Source: Phycisphaerae bacterium (GTDB lineage Bacteria; Planctomycetota; Phycisphaerae; Phycisphaerales; UBA1924). Taken from it: a DNA stretch of 42,687 nucleotides. The DNA lies in contig JAUHXM010000016.1 in assembly GCA_030426605.1 (NCBI GenBank), positions 1-42,687 on the forward strand, read 5' to 3'. Below, piece after piece: positions 1-7,403 of the stretch. The notes beneath the pieces are model-generated. The model was not told the DNA's origin, did no database searches, and worked only from the letters and a program-made list of their open reading frames with translations. Each line of letters starts with the position of its first letter. The first letter of the stretch is position 1. A program made the translations under genes and the position numbers.

Positions 1-1
1 G

Positions 2-340
2 GTCAAGCAGCGCCGCCACGACGAGATCATGGAAGCCCAGCAGCAGATCGCCTTCGAGCAGGCCGCCTACCTCGCCGAGCAGTTCGACCCCGCCAAACCC
101 ACCGAGACCGGGCTCCGGTTCGACGTGCTCATCGACCGCCCGGGCGCGGACGGACAGATGTCGCAAGGGCGGACCTACTTCCAGGCGCCGCAGATCGACC
201 CGGTGACCTACGTCGAGAGCCGCAAGGAGCTCGCGCCGGGCGAGCTGATCCGGTGCGTGATCGTCGGGTCGGACGGCTACGACCTCATCGCCCGCCCCGC
301 CGACGAGGTCGAACGCCGCGTGAGTTTGCCGCTGGCGTGA
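2..340 (+). CDS. rimO: Ribosomal protein S12 methylthiotransferase RimO, C-terminal part (5' truncated by window edge)
   Basis: This is the last 112 codons of a radical-SAM methylthiotransferase that adds a methylthio group to an aspartate of ribosomal protein S12. The frame is open from base 2, so the gene starts outside the window. What is visible is the post-barrel linker (KQRRHDEIMEAQQQIAFE), typical of RimO/MiaB, followed by a TRAM domain with the RimO-like strings GRTYFQAPQIDP and GSDGYDLIARP. The QAPQID string favours RimO over MiaB. The [4Fe-4S] radical-SAM motif itself is not in the window. It ends in TGA just before a 302-nt repeat-filled gap that it shares with a convergent gene. 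Confidence 0.85.
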   Translation, partial: VKQRRHDEIMEAQQQIAFEQAAYLAEQFDPAKPTETGLRFDVLIDRPGADGQMSQGRTYFQAPQIDPVTYVESRKELAPGELIRCVIVGSDGYDLIARPADEVERRVSLPLA

Positions 341-439
341 GCGATCCCCATCCTCCTCCGTCCCGACGGGGGAGGTGGCCCGGCGAAGCCGGGTCGGAGG
401 GGGTCTTGCGAGCACCCCGGATCGTGTCACCCACCAAGA

Positions 440-516
440 GCCGGTCGCTCACGCTCGCGGCTAGTTGTTCGTTTGAGCTCGCGCGGGGGTACTAGCCGCG
501 AGCGTGAGCGACCGGC
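440..516. repeat. 26-bp perfect inverted repeat with 25-nt spacer (REPIN-like)
   Basis: Bases 440-465 are the exact reverse complement of 491-516 (arm begins GCCGGTCGCTCACGCTCG and ends CTAGT); the spacer is 466-490. Two complete inverted copies with a short spacer match the architecture of REP doublets (REPINs). Function is not known. It may also act as a bidirectional terminator because it lies between two convergent genes, although no T-tract follows. Confidence 0.85.
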
Positions 517-559
517 CCCCTCACCGTGACGAGCCCCCTCAGTCTCGCTTCGCTCGACA

Positions 560-584
560 GCTCCCCCGTCGGCGACGGGGGAGC
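560..584. terminator. GC-rich hairpin between convergent genes
   Basis: Bases 560-570 (GCTCCCCCGTC) pair perfectly with 574-584 around a 3-nt loop GGC. It lies downstream of the stop codons of both flanking convergent genes. There is no T-run, so classic intrinsic termination is uncertain; it may be part of a dispersed repeat. Confidence 0.4.
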
Positions 585-642
585 ATCGGATCCGCCACAC
601 ATACCTCGTTCGACCCAATGGTCCTGAGCGGCACCACCCCGC

Positions 643-1890
643 TCAGTTCAGCCAGAACATGTGCCGGAACGTGCGCCGCTCGAACACGCGTTCCATGTCG
701 CCCCAGATGCTCGTGTCGAGCATCGCGCCCTCTTCCAAATACGGCGCCGCAGCGGACCCCTGCACCCACAGCACCGGGCTGAACGACGTGGGCTCGGTGA
801 AGATCCGCTTCACGTTCACGCCCTGCGTGCCGTCGCCGCGCCAGAAGGGGAGGAGCACCTCGCCCTCGAGCAGGTCGGCCGCCTGATCGATGAACCGCAC
901 CCAGACGGCCCGCATGTCTTCATCGACGACGGCGCGCGGGAAGGCTGCGGTCTGGTTCGGGTTGGGCACCCACTCGTTGGCGTTGTCCGTCTCGGCGTCG
1001 TAGTGCGCCCACATCGAGCGCGCGTGCTCGGTCGCCGCGAGCAGGTGCCGGCGGCAGCGCTCCATCCGCTCGGGCTCGCGCACCGGGAACCGCAGCAGTT
1101 GGAACATCGCCACCAGATCCACGGGATCGACGCCGAACATGTCGCGCTCCTGGGGGGCGAGCGTCCGAGGCCCCTTGAGGAACGCGTACGGCGTCTCGTT
1201 GCGGGGAAACAGCACGTGCCCGGCGCGGTTGAAGAGCTCCGTGCCGTCGTGCGCGAGCACGAACTCGCCAGCCGCCATCGCGAGGTTGCAATACCCGCGC
1301 AGCCAATCGGCGTCACCCCGGTCGAAATCGACGGGGATGGCGCGCATATCGGCGTCGTCCTCGCCGCGCAGGCGGAAACCGACGCCGTCCATCATCGCGA
1401 GGAGTTTCTCGTCTTCGCCCGCGACGCCGTCGCCGTTGAGGTCCAGCCGGATCGCGAGGACGTCCGCCGAGAGGGCGAAGTCCGCGTCCACGCGCGCCAG
1501 CGCGTCGTCCGCGGCTTGGGCGTGCGCCATCGCGTCCGCGATCACCGCCCGCAGGTCTTCGATTGAGACCGGTTCTGGGTCCGGGTTGAAGGGCAACGCC
1601 GCCGCGGGTTGGAAGATCATCATCCCGGCGCGTCTGAGGGTGGACATCGCGCCGTACCGGTGCCCGCCCTGCGCGATCACTTCGAACCCGCGGACCGCCC
1701 GCATCAGACCCAGGGCGAACAGCGCCCGGTCGTCGCCCGCGTGGTCGGCCAGGTGCGATTCGATCGCGACGATCGCCTCGCTGGCGGTGCCGCTGCCGAC
1801 CTGCCCGGCGAGCGCGTCGTCGATGATGTCCGCGGACGCGGTCAGCCCGCTCGCGGCGAGTGCGATCAACGCCGTCGTGATCCGTGTCAT
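643..1890 (-). CDS. Secreted hypothetical protein with one EF-hand-like loop
   Basis: This 415-aa protein has no family I recognise. The start at 1890 is chosen over far-upstream alternatives because AGGAGGG lies about 7 nt before that ATG and the protein then begins with a clean signal peptide (MTRITTALIALAASGLTASA). The mature part is acidic and alanine-rich. Helical TPR-like spacing is visible near residues 25-60 (ALAGQVGSGTASEAIVAIE), and an EF-hand-like calcium loop (DLNGDGVAGEDE) appears near residue 140. The C-terminal half is rich in Trp/Phe/Pro and looks like a folded domain. Export to the periplasm is inferred. It is convergent with rimO and divergent from ftsW, with a TATGCT box just upstream. 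Confidence 0.75.
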   Translation of the reverse strand: MTRITTALIALAASGLTASADIIDDALAGQVGSGTASEAIVAIESHLADHAGDDRALFALGLMRAVRGFEVIAQGGHRYGAMSTLRRAGMMIFQPAAALPFNPDPEPVSIEDLRAVIADAMAHAQAADDALARVDADFALSADVLAIRLDLNGDGVAGEDEKLLAMMDGVGFRLRGEDDADMRAIPVDFDRGDADWLRGYCNLAMAAGEFVLAHDGTELFNRAGHVLFPRNETPYAFLKGPRTLAPQERDMFGVDPVDLVAMFQLLRFPVREPERMERCRRHLLAATEHARSMWAHYDAETDNANEWVPNPNQTAAFPRAVVDEDMRAVWVRFIDQAADLLEGEVLLPFWRGDGTQGVNVKRIFTEPTSFSPVLWVQGSAAAPYLEEGAMLDTSIWGDMERVFERRTFRHMFWLN

Positions 1891-1911
1891 GGGGTGCCCT
1901 CCTGTGGTCCC

Positions 1912-1917
1912 AGCATA
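1912..1917 (-). promoter_or_regulatory. Candidate -10 box TATGCT for the secreted protein at 643-1890
   Basis: On the minus strand TATGCT stands 21 nt before the ATG, leaving a short leader that holds the AGGAGGG ribosome site. The same GGTATGCTGGG context recurs before the PEP-CTERM-like gene at 12114. No convincing -35 box is visible. Confidence 0.4.
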
Positions 1918-1966
1918 CCGGCCCGGTTTGTGGGCCCGCGCGGGCCGCCGGGCCGATGACGCTTGC

Positions 1967-3307
1967 ATGCTCCGTCCCGGGCAAGCGGTCATGGTGTGCG
2001 CCATCGCGCTCCTCACCATCGGTGTGGTGATGGTGTCGAGCGCGCGGATGGCGGTGCAGCCGCTCGAGCCCGGTGCCGACCCCGTCGCCGCCGCCGCCGC
2101 CTCGGGCGTCACGCCCAAGTCGATCATCCTCAGCCGATCGACGGCGTACATGTGCCTCGCCGTCCTCGCGATGTTCGCCGCGAGCTGGATGCCCGTCCGC
2201 CGACTCGGCGCCGTCTCGTCCCGCCTGTTCGCCGACCCGAAGCGCCGCCTGATCGTGCTGGCGCTGGGCACGCTCGCGCTGGTCGCCGTGCTCGCGAGCG
2301 TGTACGTCCCCGGCATCGGGCGCGAGGTAAACGGATCCGCCAGGTGGGTGAACCTGCGCCTGCCCGGGCTCGAGTCCGTCCAGCCCTCCGAAATCGCCAA
2401 GTGGGCGCTCATCCCGCTCATCGCGTGGTACGCCGGGGCGTGCGCCGCGGGTGAGACGAACCACCTCCGCAGGTTTTTCACCGGGCTCGTACCAGGCCTC
2501 ATCGCCGTGGGCGCCATCGCCGGGTTCGTCGTGATGGAGGACCTCGGCACCGGCTTCCTGATGGGCGTCGTCGGGTGCCTGCTGCTCGTCGCCGGCGGCG
2601 CGCGGATCTGGCACTTCCTGATGTTCGCCCCGCTGGGCGTGATGGGCGTGGTCTACGCGATCGTCGAATCGCCCTACCGCCTCCGTCGCATCACGAGCTT
2701 CCTCGACCCGTTTGCCGACCCGCAGGGCGACGGCTACCACATGATCCAGTCCATGACGACCGTCGCCGGCGCCGGCCCGTTCGGGCGCGGGCTCGGGCAC
2801 GGCCTCCAAAAATTCGGCTACCTCCCCGAAGACACCACCGACTTCCTGTTCGCCGTCATCTGCGAGGAGCTCGGGCTCGCGGGCGCGACGCTCGTGATCA
2901 CGCTGATGGGCGCGCTGCTCTGGACGCTCCTGGGCATCGTCCGCCGCGCCGACCTGCCCGTGCTCAAGCTCATCGGGCTGGGCGTCGCCGCGACGTTCGG
3001 CCTCCAGGCCTGCATTAACCTCGTGGTTGTCACGGGCATGGGCCCGACCAAGGGCATCGCCCTGCCGCTCATCTCCTCGGGCGGCACCGGCTGGATCCTC
3101 ACGAGCCTGATGCTCGGGCTCGTCGTCGCGATGGACCGCGGCCGCACCGACGGCGACCCCGCGGACATGACCGTCTCCCGCCCGCGCCCGCTGCGCTCCG
3201 ACGAACCCGAAGCCGAGGAAGACGAGCTCGAGCCGCCCGAGATCGTCGTGCCCGGGCGCGTCAAGCCGCGCGTGCGCGTGATGCCGGTACCCTCACCGCA
3301 CGCCTGA
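1967..3307 (+). CDS. ftsW: Peptidoglycan glycosyltransferase FtsW (SEDS family)
   Basis: This 446-aa polytopic membrane protein belongs to the SEDS family, which polymerises lipid II into glycan strands, at the division site in the case of FtsW. Visible hallmarks are NGSARWVNL and QPSEIAKWAL in the first half, DLGTGFLM in the middle, and the C-terminal PLISSGGTG signature. About ten hydrophobic segments are interrupted by a large loop (roughly residues 240-290), and an acidic cytoplasmic tail follows (EAEEDELEPPE). FtsW rather than RodA is inferred from murG lying directly downstream, as in dcw clusters. No other dcw gene is present. The ATG at 1967 is chosen as the first one before the hydrophobic start; no strong ribosome site is seen. 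Confidence 0.88.
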   Translation: MLRPGQAVMVCAIALLTIGVVMVSSARMAVQPLEPGADPVAAAAASGVTPKSIILSRSTAYMCLAVLAMFAASWMPVRRLGAVSSRLFADPKRRLIVLALGTLALVAVLASVYVPGIGREVNGSARWVNLRLPGLESVQPSEIAKWALIPLIAWYAGACAAGETNHLRRFFTGLVPGLIAVGAIAGFVVMEDLGTGFLMGVVGCLLLVAGGARIWHFLMFAPLGVMGVVYAIVESPYRLRRITSFLDPFADPQGDGYHMIQSMTTVAGAGPFGRGLGHGLQKFGYLPEDTTDFLFAVICEELGLAGATLVITLMGALLWTLLGIVRRADLPVLKLIGLGVAATFGLQACINLVVVTGMGPTKGIALPLISSGGTGWILTSLMLGLVVAMDRGRTDGDPADMTVSRPRPLRSDEPEAEEDELEPPEIVVPGRVKPRVRVMPVPSPHA

Positions 3308-3378
3308 GCCGCGGGCTTCAGCCCGCGCGGGCGAGTGCCAGAATCGTCAAGACCGCGCGGGCTCAAGCCCGCGGCTCA
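3305..3378. repeat. 26-bp inverted repeat (one mismatch) between ftsW and murG
   Basis: The arm 3305-3330 (TGAGCCGCGGGCTTCAGCCC...) matches the reverse complement of 3353-3378 at 25 of 26 bases, with a 22-nt spacer. Each arm is itself palindromic around GCGGGCT...AGCCCGC. The left arm includes the ftsW stop codon. The arm length and spacing closely resemble the unrelated repeat at 440-516, and a single-arm relative lies at 27028-27045. It is probably a REP-like doublet that could also shape ftsW-murG transcript processing. Confidence 0.8.
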
Positions 3379-3392
3379 GGATTGGTCCGCGC

Positions 3393-4499
3393 ATGACCGA
3401 CTGCACGACAACCTACGTCTTCGCGGGCGGCGGCACCGGCGGGCACATCTTCCCCGCGATCGCCATCGCCGAGGCGCTCGCCGAGCACGACACGGGTGCC
3501 CGGTTTGAGTGGCTCGTCTCGGATCGGGAGATCGACACCAAGATCCTGACCAGCCGCGACCGCGCGCACACACCGATCCCCGCCAAGCCGTTCGTGGTCT
3601 CGCCCGTCGGGTTCGCGCGATTCATCGGCTCGTGGGGCGCATCGGTGCGCGCCGCGCGCGAACGCCTCCGCGACGCGAAGACCCGCGGCCCGGCGGTCTT
3701 GCTCGCGATGGGCGGGTTCGTCTGCCCGCCCGCGGTGCGCGCCGCCCGCGCCGAGCATGTGCCCGTGGCGCTCGTGAATCTGGACGCCGTGCCCGGGCGC
3801 GCCAACCGGTGGGTCGCGAAGCGGTCGCAATCTGTCCTGAGCGCGTGCCCTGTGGATGCCACCGCGTGGGACGTCGTGGGCCCGATCGTGCGCGCCGAAG
3901 CGCGCCCATCCGGCGACGCCGCCACGTGCCGCCGGGCGCTCGGGCTGGACCCCGATCTCAAGACCCTCTTCGTCTCCGGCGGCAGCCAGGGCGCGGGCTC
4001 GATCAACGACCTCATCCCCGCGTTCGCGAACCGGCACGCCGACACGCTCAACGACTGGCAGATCCTGCACCAGGCGGGGTCCGGGCGCGCCGATGCCGTC
4101 GATCGCGCGTACCGCGACGCGCGCGTTCGCGCGAAGACCGTCGAGTTCATCGACCGCGTCGGCGATGCCTGGGGCGCCGCCGACATCGCGATCGCACGCG
4201 CCGGCGCGGGAACCGTCGCCGAGGCCTGGGCCTCACGCACGCCCACCATTTTCTTCCCCTACCCGCACCACGCCGACGACCACCAGCGCGCCAACGCCCG
4301 CGCCCTCGAAGCCAGCGGCGGCGGGGTGATCCTGACCGATCACGTCAACGCATCGCGGAACCTCGCCGCCCACGACGCCACCCTCGCGGACCTGATCGCC
4401 GACACCGATCACCGGGCCGCCATGCGTGCCGCCCTCGCCGAGCTGGGCCCGTCCGACGGCGCCGCCCGGGCCGCCGCCGTGATCGCCGCCCTCGCCTGA
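3393..4499 (+). CDS. murG: UDP-GlcNAc : lipid I GlcNAc transferase MurG
   Basis: MurG (368 aa, normal length) adds GlcNAc to lipid I on the inner face of the membrane, making lipid II, the substrate of FtsW. The GT-B fold signatures are visible: the N-terminal glycine-rich loop FAGGGTGGHIFPAIAIAE (residues 9-26), the central SGGSQGAGSIN loop at the start of the second domain, and the donor-site region ARAGAGTVAEAW. The gene lies 85 nt downstream of ftsW, separated by an inverted repeat, so the two are probably cotranscribed. The region before the ATG at 3393 lacks a clear Shine-Dalgarno sequence. Confidence 0.95.
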   Translation: MTDCTTTYVFAGGGTGGHIFPAIAIAEALAEHDTGARFEWLVSDREIDTKILTSRDRAHTPIPAKPFVVSPVGFARFIGSWGASVRAARERLRDAKTRGPAVLLAMGGFVCPPAVRAARAEHVPVALVNLDAVPGRANRWVAKRSQSVLSACPVDATAWDVVGPIVRAEARPSGDAATCRRALGLDPDLKTLFVSGGSQGAGSINDLIPAFANRHADTLNDWQILHQAGSGRADAVDRAYRDARVRAKTVEFIDRVGDAWGAADIAIARAGAGTVAEAWASRTPTIFFPYPHHADDHQRANARALEASGGGVILTDHVNASRNLAAHDATLADLIADTDHRAAMRAALAELGPSDGAARAAAVIAALA

Positions 4500-4530
4500 C
4501 CAATCCCGGACGCACCCGCGCGATTCTCGG

Positions 4531-4562
4531 ACGGGGCCCACGCCCGTTTCGCCCGATCGGGC
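4531..4562 (+). terminator. Weak hairpins downstream of murG
   Basis: ACGGG at 4531-4535 pairs with CCCGT at 4543-4547, followed by TTT. Next to it lies the perfect 12-bp palindrome GCCCGATCGGGC at 4551-4562. The short stem and T-run make this only a possible terminator. Confidence 0.25.
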
Positions 4563-4594
4563 TCGGGAACGCGAGGGCGGCCGATTCTGCGCGA

Positions 4595-4600
4595 TAGACT
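4595..4600 (+). promoter_or_regulatory. TANNNT box (TAGACT) 6 nt before a GTG start
   Basis: TAGACT ends exactly 6 nt before the GTG at 4607 and no Shine-Dalgarno sequence is present. This geometry fits a -10 element driving a leaderless mRNA that begins at or next to the start codon. The inference rests on several similar sites in this window. Confidence 0.4.
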
Positions 4601-4606
4601 GCCCGC

Positions 4607-5161
4607 GTGCCCGAAACGCCCGCCACAACCCGCCCCCGACGCCCCGTCTGCGTCGTGGTCTCGAGCCCCGGAACGCCCCCCGACACGGCGTTGCTCGGCG
4701 CGCTCGATCGGCACGGGCTGCGGGCCCACACCGTCTGCAGCGCCCACGCCGCGATGGCCGAGCTCTGCCGGCCCGCCCACCGCGGCGCGAAGCGCGTCCT
4801 GCTGATCGCGGACGAGGGGGCCCGGGCGACCGCCGAACGCGTGCTGCAAAGCGCCAAGCGGTACGCCCCCGAGACGGCCTGCTGGATCTACCAACACGGC
4901 GCGAACCCGCCGCTCCGGGCGCACGTTACAGAGACTGCGACGCCCGCCACCACACCCGTTCCCGAGCCCGACGCCGCACCGACACGGGCCGAGCGCACGC
5001 CGACGGGCTCGCCCATGCTCCGCCTGATCGCGGCGGACGAGCCCATGCCCGCCTCCAACGGGCTGGGCGACGAGGAAGAGACCACCGCCGAGCGGTTGCT
5101 CAGCGCGGACGAGATGTCGATGCTGATGGCCGAGGACGAACCGAAGGGACGCAAGCCGTGA
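4607..5161 (+). CDS. Hypothetical protein with degenerate receiver-like N-terminus
   Basis: This 184-aa protein starts at GTG. Residues about 10-95 (VCVVVSSPGTPPDTALLGAL ... RVLLIADEGA ... ACWIYQ) follow the alternating strand/helix pattern of a response-regulator receiver, but the phosphoacceptor aspartate pocket is not recognisable. The remainder is a Pro/Ala/Thr-rich linker (ETATPATTPVPEPDAAPTR) and an acidic tail ending GRKP. No signal peptide is seen. It overlaps the next gene by GTGA, so it is translationally coupled to the diguanylate cyclase and may modulate or partner it. The receiver relationship is a weak structural guess. Confidence 0.6.
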   Translation: MPETPATTRPRRPVCVVVSSPGTPPDTALLGALDRHGLRAHTVCSAHAAMAELCRPAHRGAKRVLLIADEGARATAERVLQSAKRYAPETACWIYQHGANPPLRAHVTETATPATTPVPEPDAAPTRAERTPTGSPMLRLIAADEPMPASNGLGDEEETTAERLLSADEMSMLMAEDEPKGRKP

Positions 5162-6459
5162 GCGCCGACGGTCCCGAAACACCGCGCCCCCCGCGCCGGG
5201 TGATCCTCGTGGGCCGCACGGGGCTCGACCAGTCGCTGCGCCGCGACCCGAGCGTGGAGCTGATCCGCGCGACGGACTCGCTGCACGCCGTGGGCGAACT
5301 GGCCGACCCGATCGACCGCGACTCGCCGGCCGGCGCGGTGGTGATCGTCGCGAAGGACGCCGAGCCCGAGGGCGCCGAACGCGACGCGTTCCTCGACGCG
5401 CTCCGTTCCATCGACCCGGACGCGGCGATCCTGCTCGCGACGACCGATGGGCTGCCCGAGGGCTACGACGGCGTCGTGGACCCCGCGAGCTCGGACGACG
5501 AGTTCGCGCGCGTGCTCGAGGCGCTGTTCGCAAACCGAACCGCCGACGAACCGTGGCCCGACCCGACGCCGCCCAGCCCAAAGCGACGCTCGGACACCGC
5601 GTCGGACGCCGACGCCGTCGAGGCGCTGCTCGCCGGCCGCGACCCGACAGACCCCGCGATGCGCGCGATCCGGGCTCGTCTCGGGCGCGACGACGTCGGG
5701 TTCCACGCCGGCGCCGCGCCGGGCACGGGGGGGATCGCGATCCCCGTGCGCGCGGGCGAGGGCGTGATCGGGCACCTCGTCGTCCACCACGCCACGCCCG
5801 AAGACGCCGCCGACACAACCTTCGCGGGCACGCTCGCCTCCGAAGCAGCCTGGCTCGCCGGATGGCTGCGCCTCTACGAACAGCAACGCCAGCTCCGCCA
5901 GGCGGCCTTCACCGACCCCCTCACCGGCGCGTGGAACCGGCGGTACTTCGACCGCTACCTCGACGCCGCCCTCGATCAGGTCCGCGGCGCTCGCCTGCCC
6001 ATGACGGTGATGGTCTTCGACATCGACAACTTCAAGGCGTACAACGACGCCTACGGGCACGCCGCGGGCGACCAGATCCTCGTCGAGACCGTCCGCCTGC
6101 TCAACTCCACCATCCGTCCATCGGACCGCGTCTGCCGCATCGGCGGCGACGAGTTCGCGGTCGTCTTCTACGAGCCCGCCGGCCCGCGCAGCGCGGCGAG
6201 CAAGCCCCCCGAATCCGTGTACACCATCGCACGCCGGTTCCAGCAGCAGATCTGCGAGCACCGCTTCCCCAAGCTCGGCGCCGAGGCGCAAGGCACGCTC
6301 ACCATCTCGGGCGGGCTGGCGACCTACCCGTGGGACGGCACCGACGCCCAGAGCCTGCTCGCACGAGCCGACGAGCTCGCGCTGCGCTCCAAGAAGCAGG
6401 GCAAGAACGCCCTGACGCTCGGCCCGGGCGCCGAGTCGGCCTGCAAGCCCAAAGACTGA
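5158..6459 (+). CDS. GGDEF diguanylate cyclase with pseudo-receiver and GAF-like N-terminus
   Basis: The 433-aa protein should make cyclic di-GMP from two GTP in the cytoplasm. The GGDEF domain occupies about residues 248-425: DPLTGAWNRRYFD (253-265), FDIDNFKAYNDAYGH (287-301) and the catalytic RIGGDEF (GGDEF at 329-333). An RxxD inhibitory site (R320-D323) stands exactly five residues before GGDEF, so product inhibition is likely. Residues 14-123 look like a receiver without a recognisable phosphoacceptor. Residues 180-245 resemble a small GAF-like sensor. No EAL domain and no membrane segment are present. The GTG start overlaps the preceding stop (GTGA); both genes open with similar degenerate receiver segments. 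Confidence 0.85.
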   Translation: MSADGPETPRPPRRVILVGRTGLDQSLRRDPSVELIRATDSLHAVGELADPIDRDSPAGAVVIVAKDAEPEGAERDAFLDALRSIDPDAAILLATTDGLPEGYDGVVDPASSDDEFARVLEALFANRTADEPWPDPTPPSPKRRSDTASDADAVEALLAGRDPTDPAMRAIRARLGRDDVGFHAGAAPGTGGIAIPVRAGEGVIGHLVVHHATPEDAADTTFAGTLASEAAWLAGWLRLYEQQRQLRQAAFTDPLTGAWNRRYFDRYLDAALDQVRGARLPMTVMVFDIDNFKAYNDAYGHAAGDQILVETVRLLNSTIRPSDRVCRIGGDEFAVVFYEPAGPRSAASKPPESVYTIARRFQQQICEHRFPKLGAEAQGTLTISGGLATYPWDGTDAQSLLARADELALRSKKQGKNALTLGPGAESACKPKD

Positions 6460-6467
6460 CACCCACG

Positions 6468-7322
6468 GTGCAGACCCTCCAGGACATCCGGGCGATGCTC
6501 TCCGAGCGCGGCATGGTGCCACGCAAATCGCTCGGGCAGAACTTCCTCATCGACCAGAATCTGGTCCGCCGGCTCGTGGACGCCGCGGGCCTGGGCCCGG
6601 GCGATCTGGTGCTCGAGGTCGGGCCCGGCACGGGCGTGCTGACGGACGCAACGCTCGCGACGGGCGCCGACGTGATCGCGTGCGAACTCGACCGCGGGCT
6701 CGCGCAGCTGCTCCGCGAACGCCTCGGCGACAACGACCGGTTCACGCTCGTCGAGGGCGACTGCCTGGGCAGGGGCAAGTCGCTGAGCGACGACATCGCG
6801 CGCGCGATCGACGGTCGCCCGTTCACCCTGGTCGCGAACCTGCCCTACGGCGCCGCCACGCCGCTGATGATGACGCTGCTCACCCGCTGGCCCGCCTGCC
6901 GCGCGCAGCACGTGACGATCCAGCGCGAGGTCGCCGACCGACTGCTCGCCGGACCCGACTCGGGCAAGGCGTACGGAGCGATCTCCGTCATCGCGCAGGC
7001 GTTGGCGCGCGTCCAGCGCGTCGCGACGCTCCCCCCCGAGTGCTTCTGGCCGCGCCCCGACGTGACCAGCGCGATGGTCTCGCTCACGCGTCTGGATGAC
7101 CCGCTCGAGCCCGACCCCGAGCGGTGGGGGGTGTTTGCCGAAAACGCCGCGGCCATCTTCGCCCAGCGGCGCAAGCAGCTCGGGTCCACCCTCAAGCGGC
7201 TGGGTGCAAAAGACTTGCCGCTCCCCGAGGGCGTCGAACCCTCCATGCGCCCCGAGCAGCTCAGCGTCGAACAGATCACAGCCTTGTGCCGAAGGCTCGC
7301 CGATCGAACGGATTCTGGGTGA
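6468..7322 (+). CDS. rsmA: 16S rRNA dimethyladenosine transferase RsmA (KsgA)
   Basis: This enzyme dimethylates two adjacent adenines near the 3' end of 16S rRNA using S-adenosylmethionine. The family marks are clear: KSLGQNFLID near the N-terminus, SAM motif I VLEVGPGTGVLT, the acidic ACELDRGL that contacts the ribose, and the catalytic motif NLPYGAATPL. The length (284 aa from GTG 6468) is normal. Alternative starts are ATG 6495 and 6513, but the GTG keeps the MQTLQDI helix usual for the family. It follows the diguanylate cyclase by 8 nt. Confidence 0.93.
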   Translation: MQTLQDIRAMLSERGMVPRKSLGQNFLIDQNLVRRLVDAAGLGPGDLVLEVGPGTGVLTDATLATGADVIACELDRGLAQLLRERLGDNDRFTLVEGDCLGRGKSLSDDIARAIDGRPFTLVANLPYGAATPLMMTLLTRWPACRAQHVTIQREVADRLLAGPDSGKAYGAISVIAQALARVQRVATLPPECFWPRPDVTSAMVSLTRLDDPLEPDPERWGVFAENAAAIFAQRRKQLGSTLKRLGAKDLPLPEGVEPSMRPEQLSVEQITALCRRLADRTDSG

Positions 7323-7403
7323 CACACCGCCCGGGCGGTCGGGTACAGTGGGCGTATCGACCACCACGACGACCAGAGCTCGCTCGGCCAGGCGCTCGGC
7401 CCG

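Larger units (their letters stand above)
341..642. repeat. Convergent intergenic gap built of inverted-repeat modules
   Basis: No gene is supported here. The gap between the convergent ends of rimO and the next gene is packed with palindromes: a 6-bp stem CCCGGC-GAA-GCCGGG at 379-393, a 26-bp perfect inverted repeat at 440-465/491-516, and an 11-bp stem with a 3-nt loop at 560-584. The outer parts are G- or C-run modules facing each other. It looks like a composite of dispersed REP-like sequence. Short open frames in it are low complexity and not believable as genes. Confidence 0.7.

Noticed and set aside
440-516. Terminal inverted repeats of an insertion sequence
   Set aside because: Only 25 nt lie between the arms, no transposase frame is present and no target-site duplication is evident.
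643-2550. Longer N-terminus (635 aa) for the secreted protein
   Set aside because: The extension runs antisense into ftsW, and ATG 1890 has both a strong ribosome site and a signal peptide directly after it.
1313-2809. 498-aa minus-strand open frame opposite ftsW and the secreted protein gene
   Set aside because: It is Arg/His/Gly-rich, typical of an antisense shadow in GC-rich DNA, and it overlaps two well supported genes.
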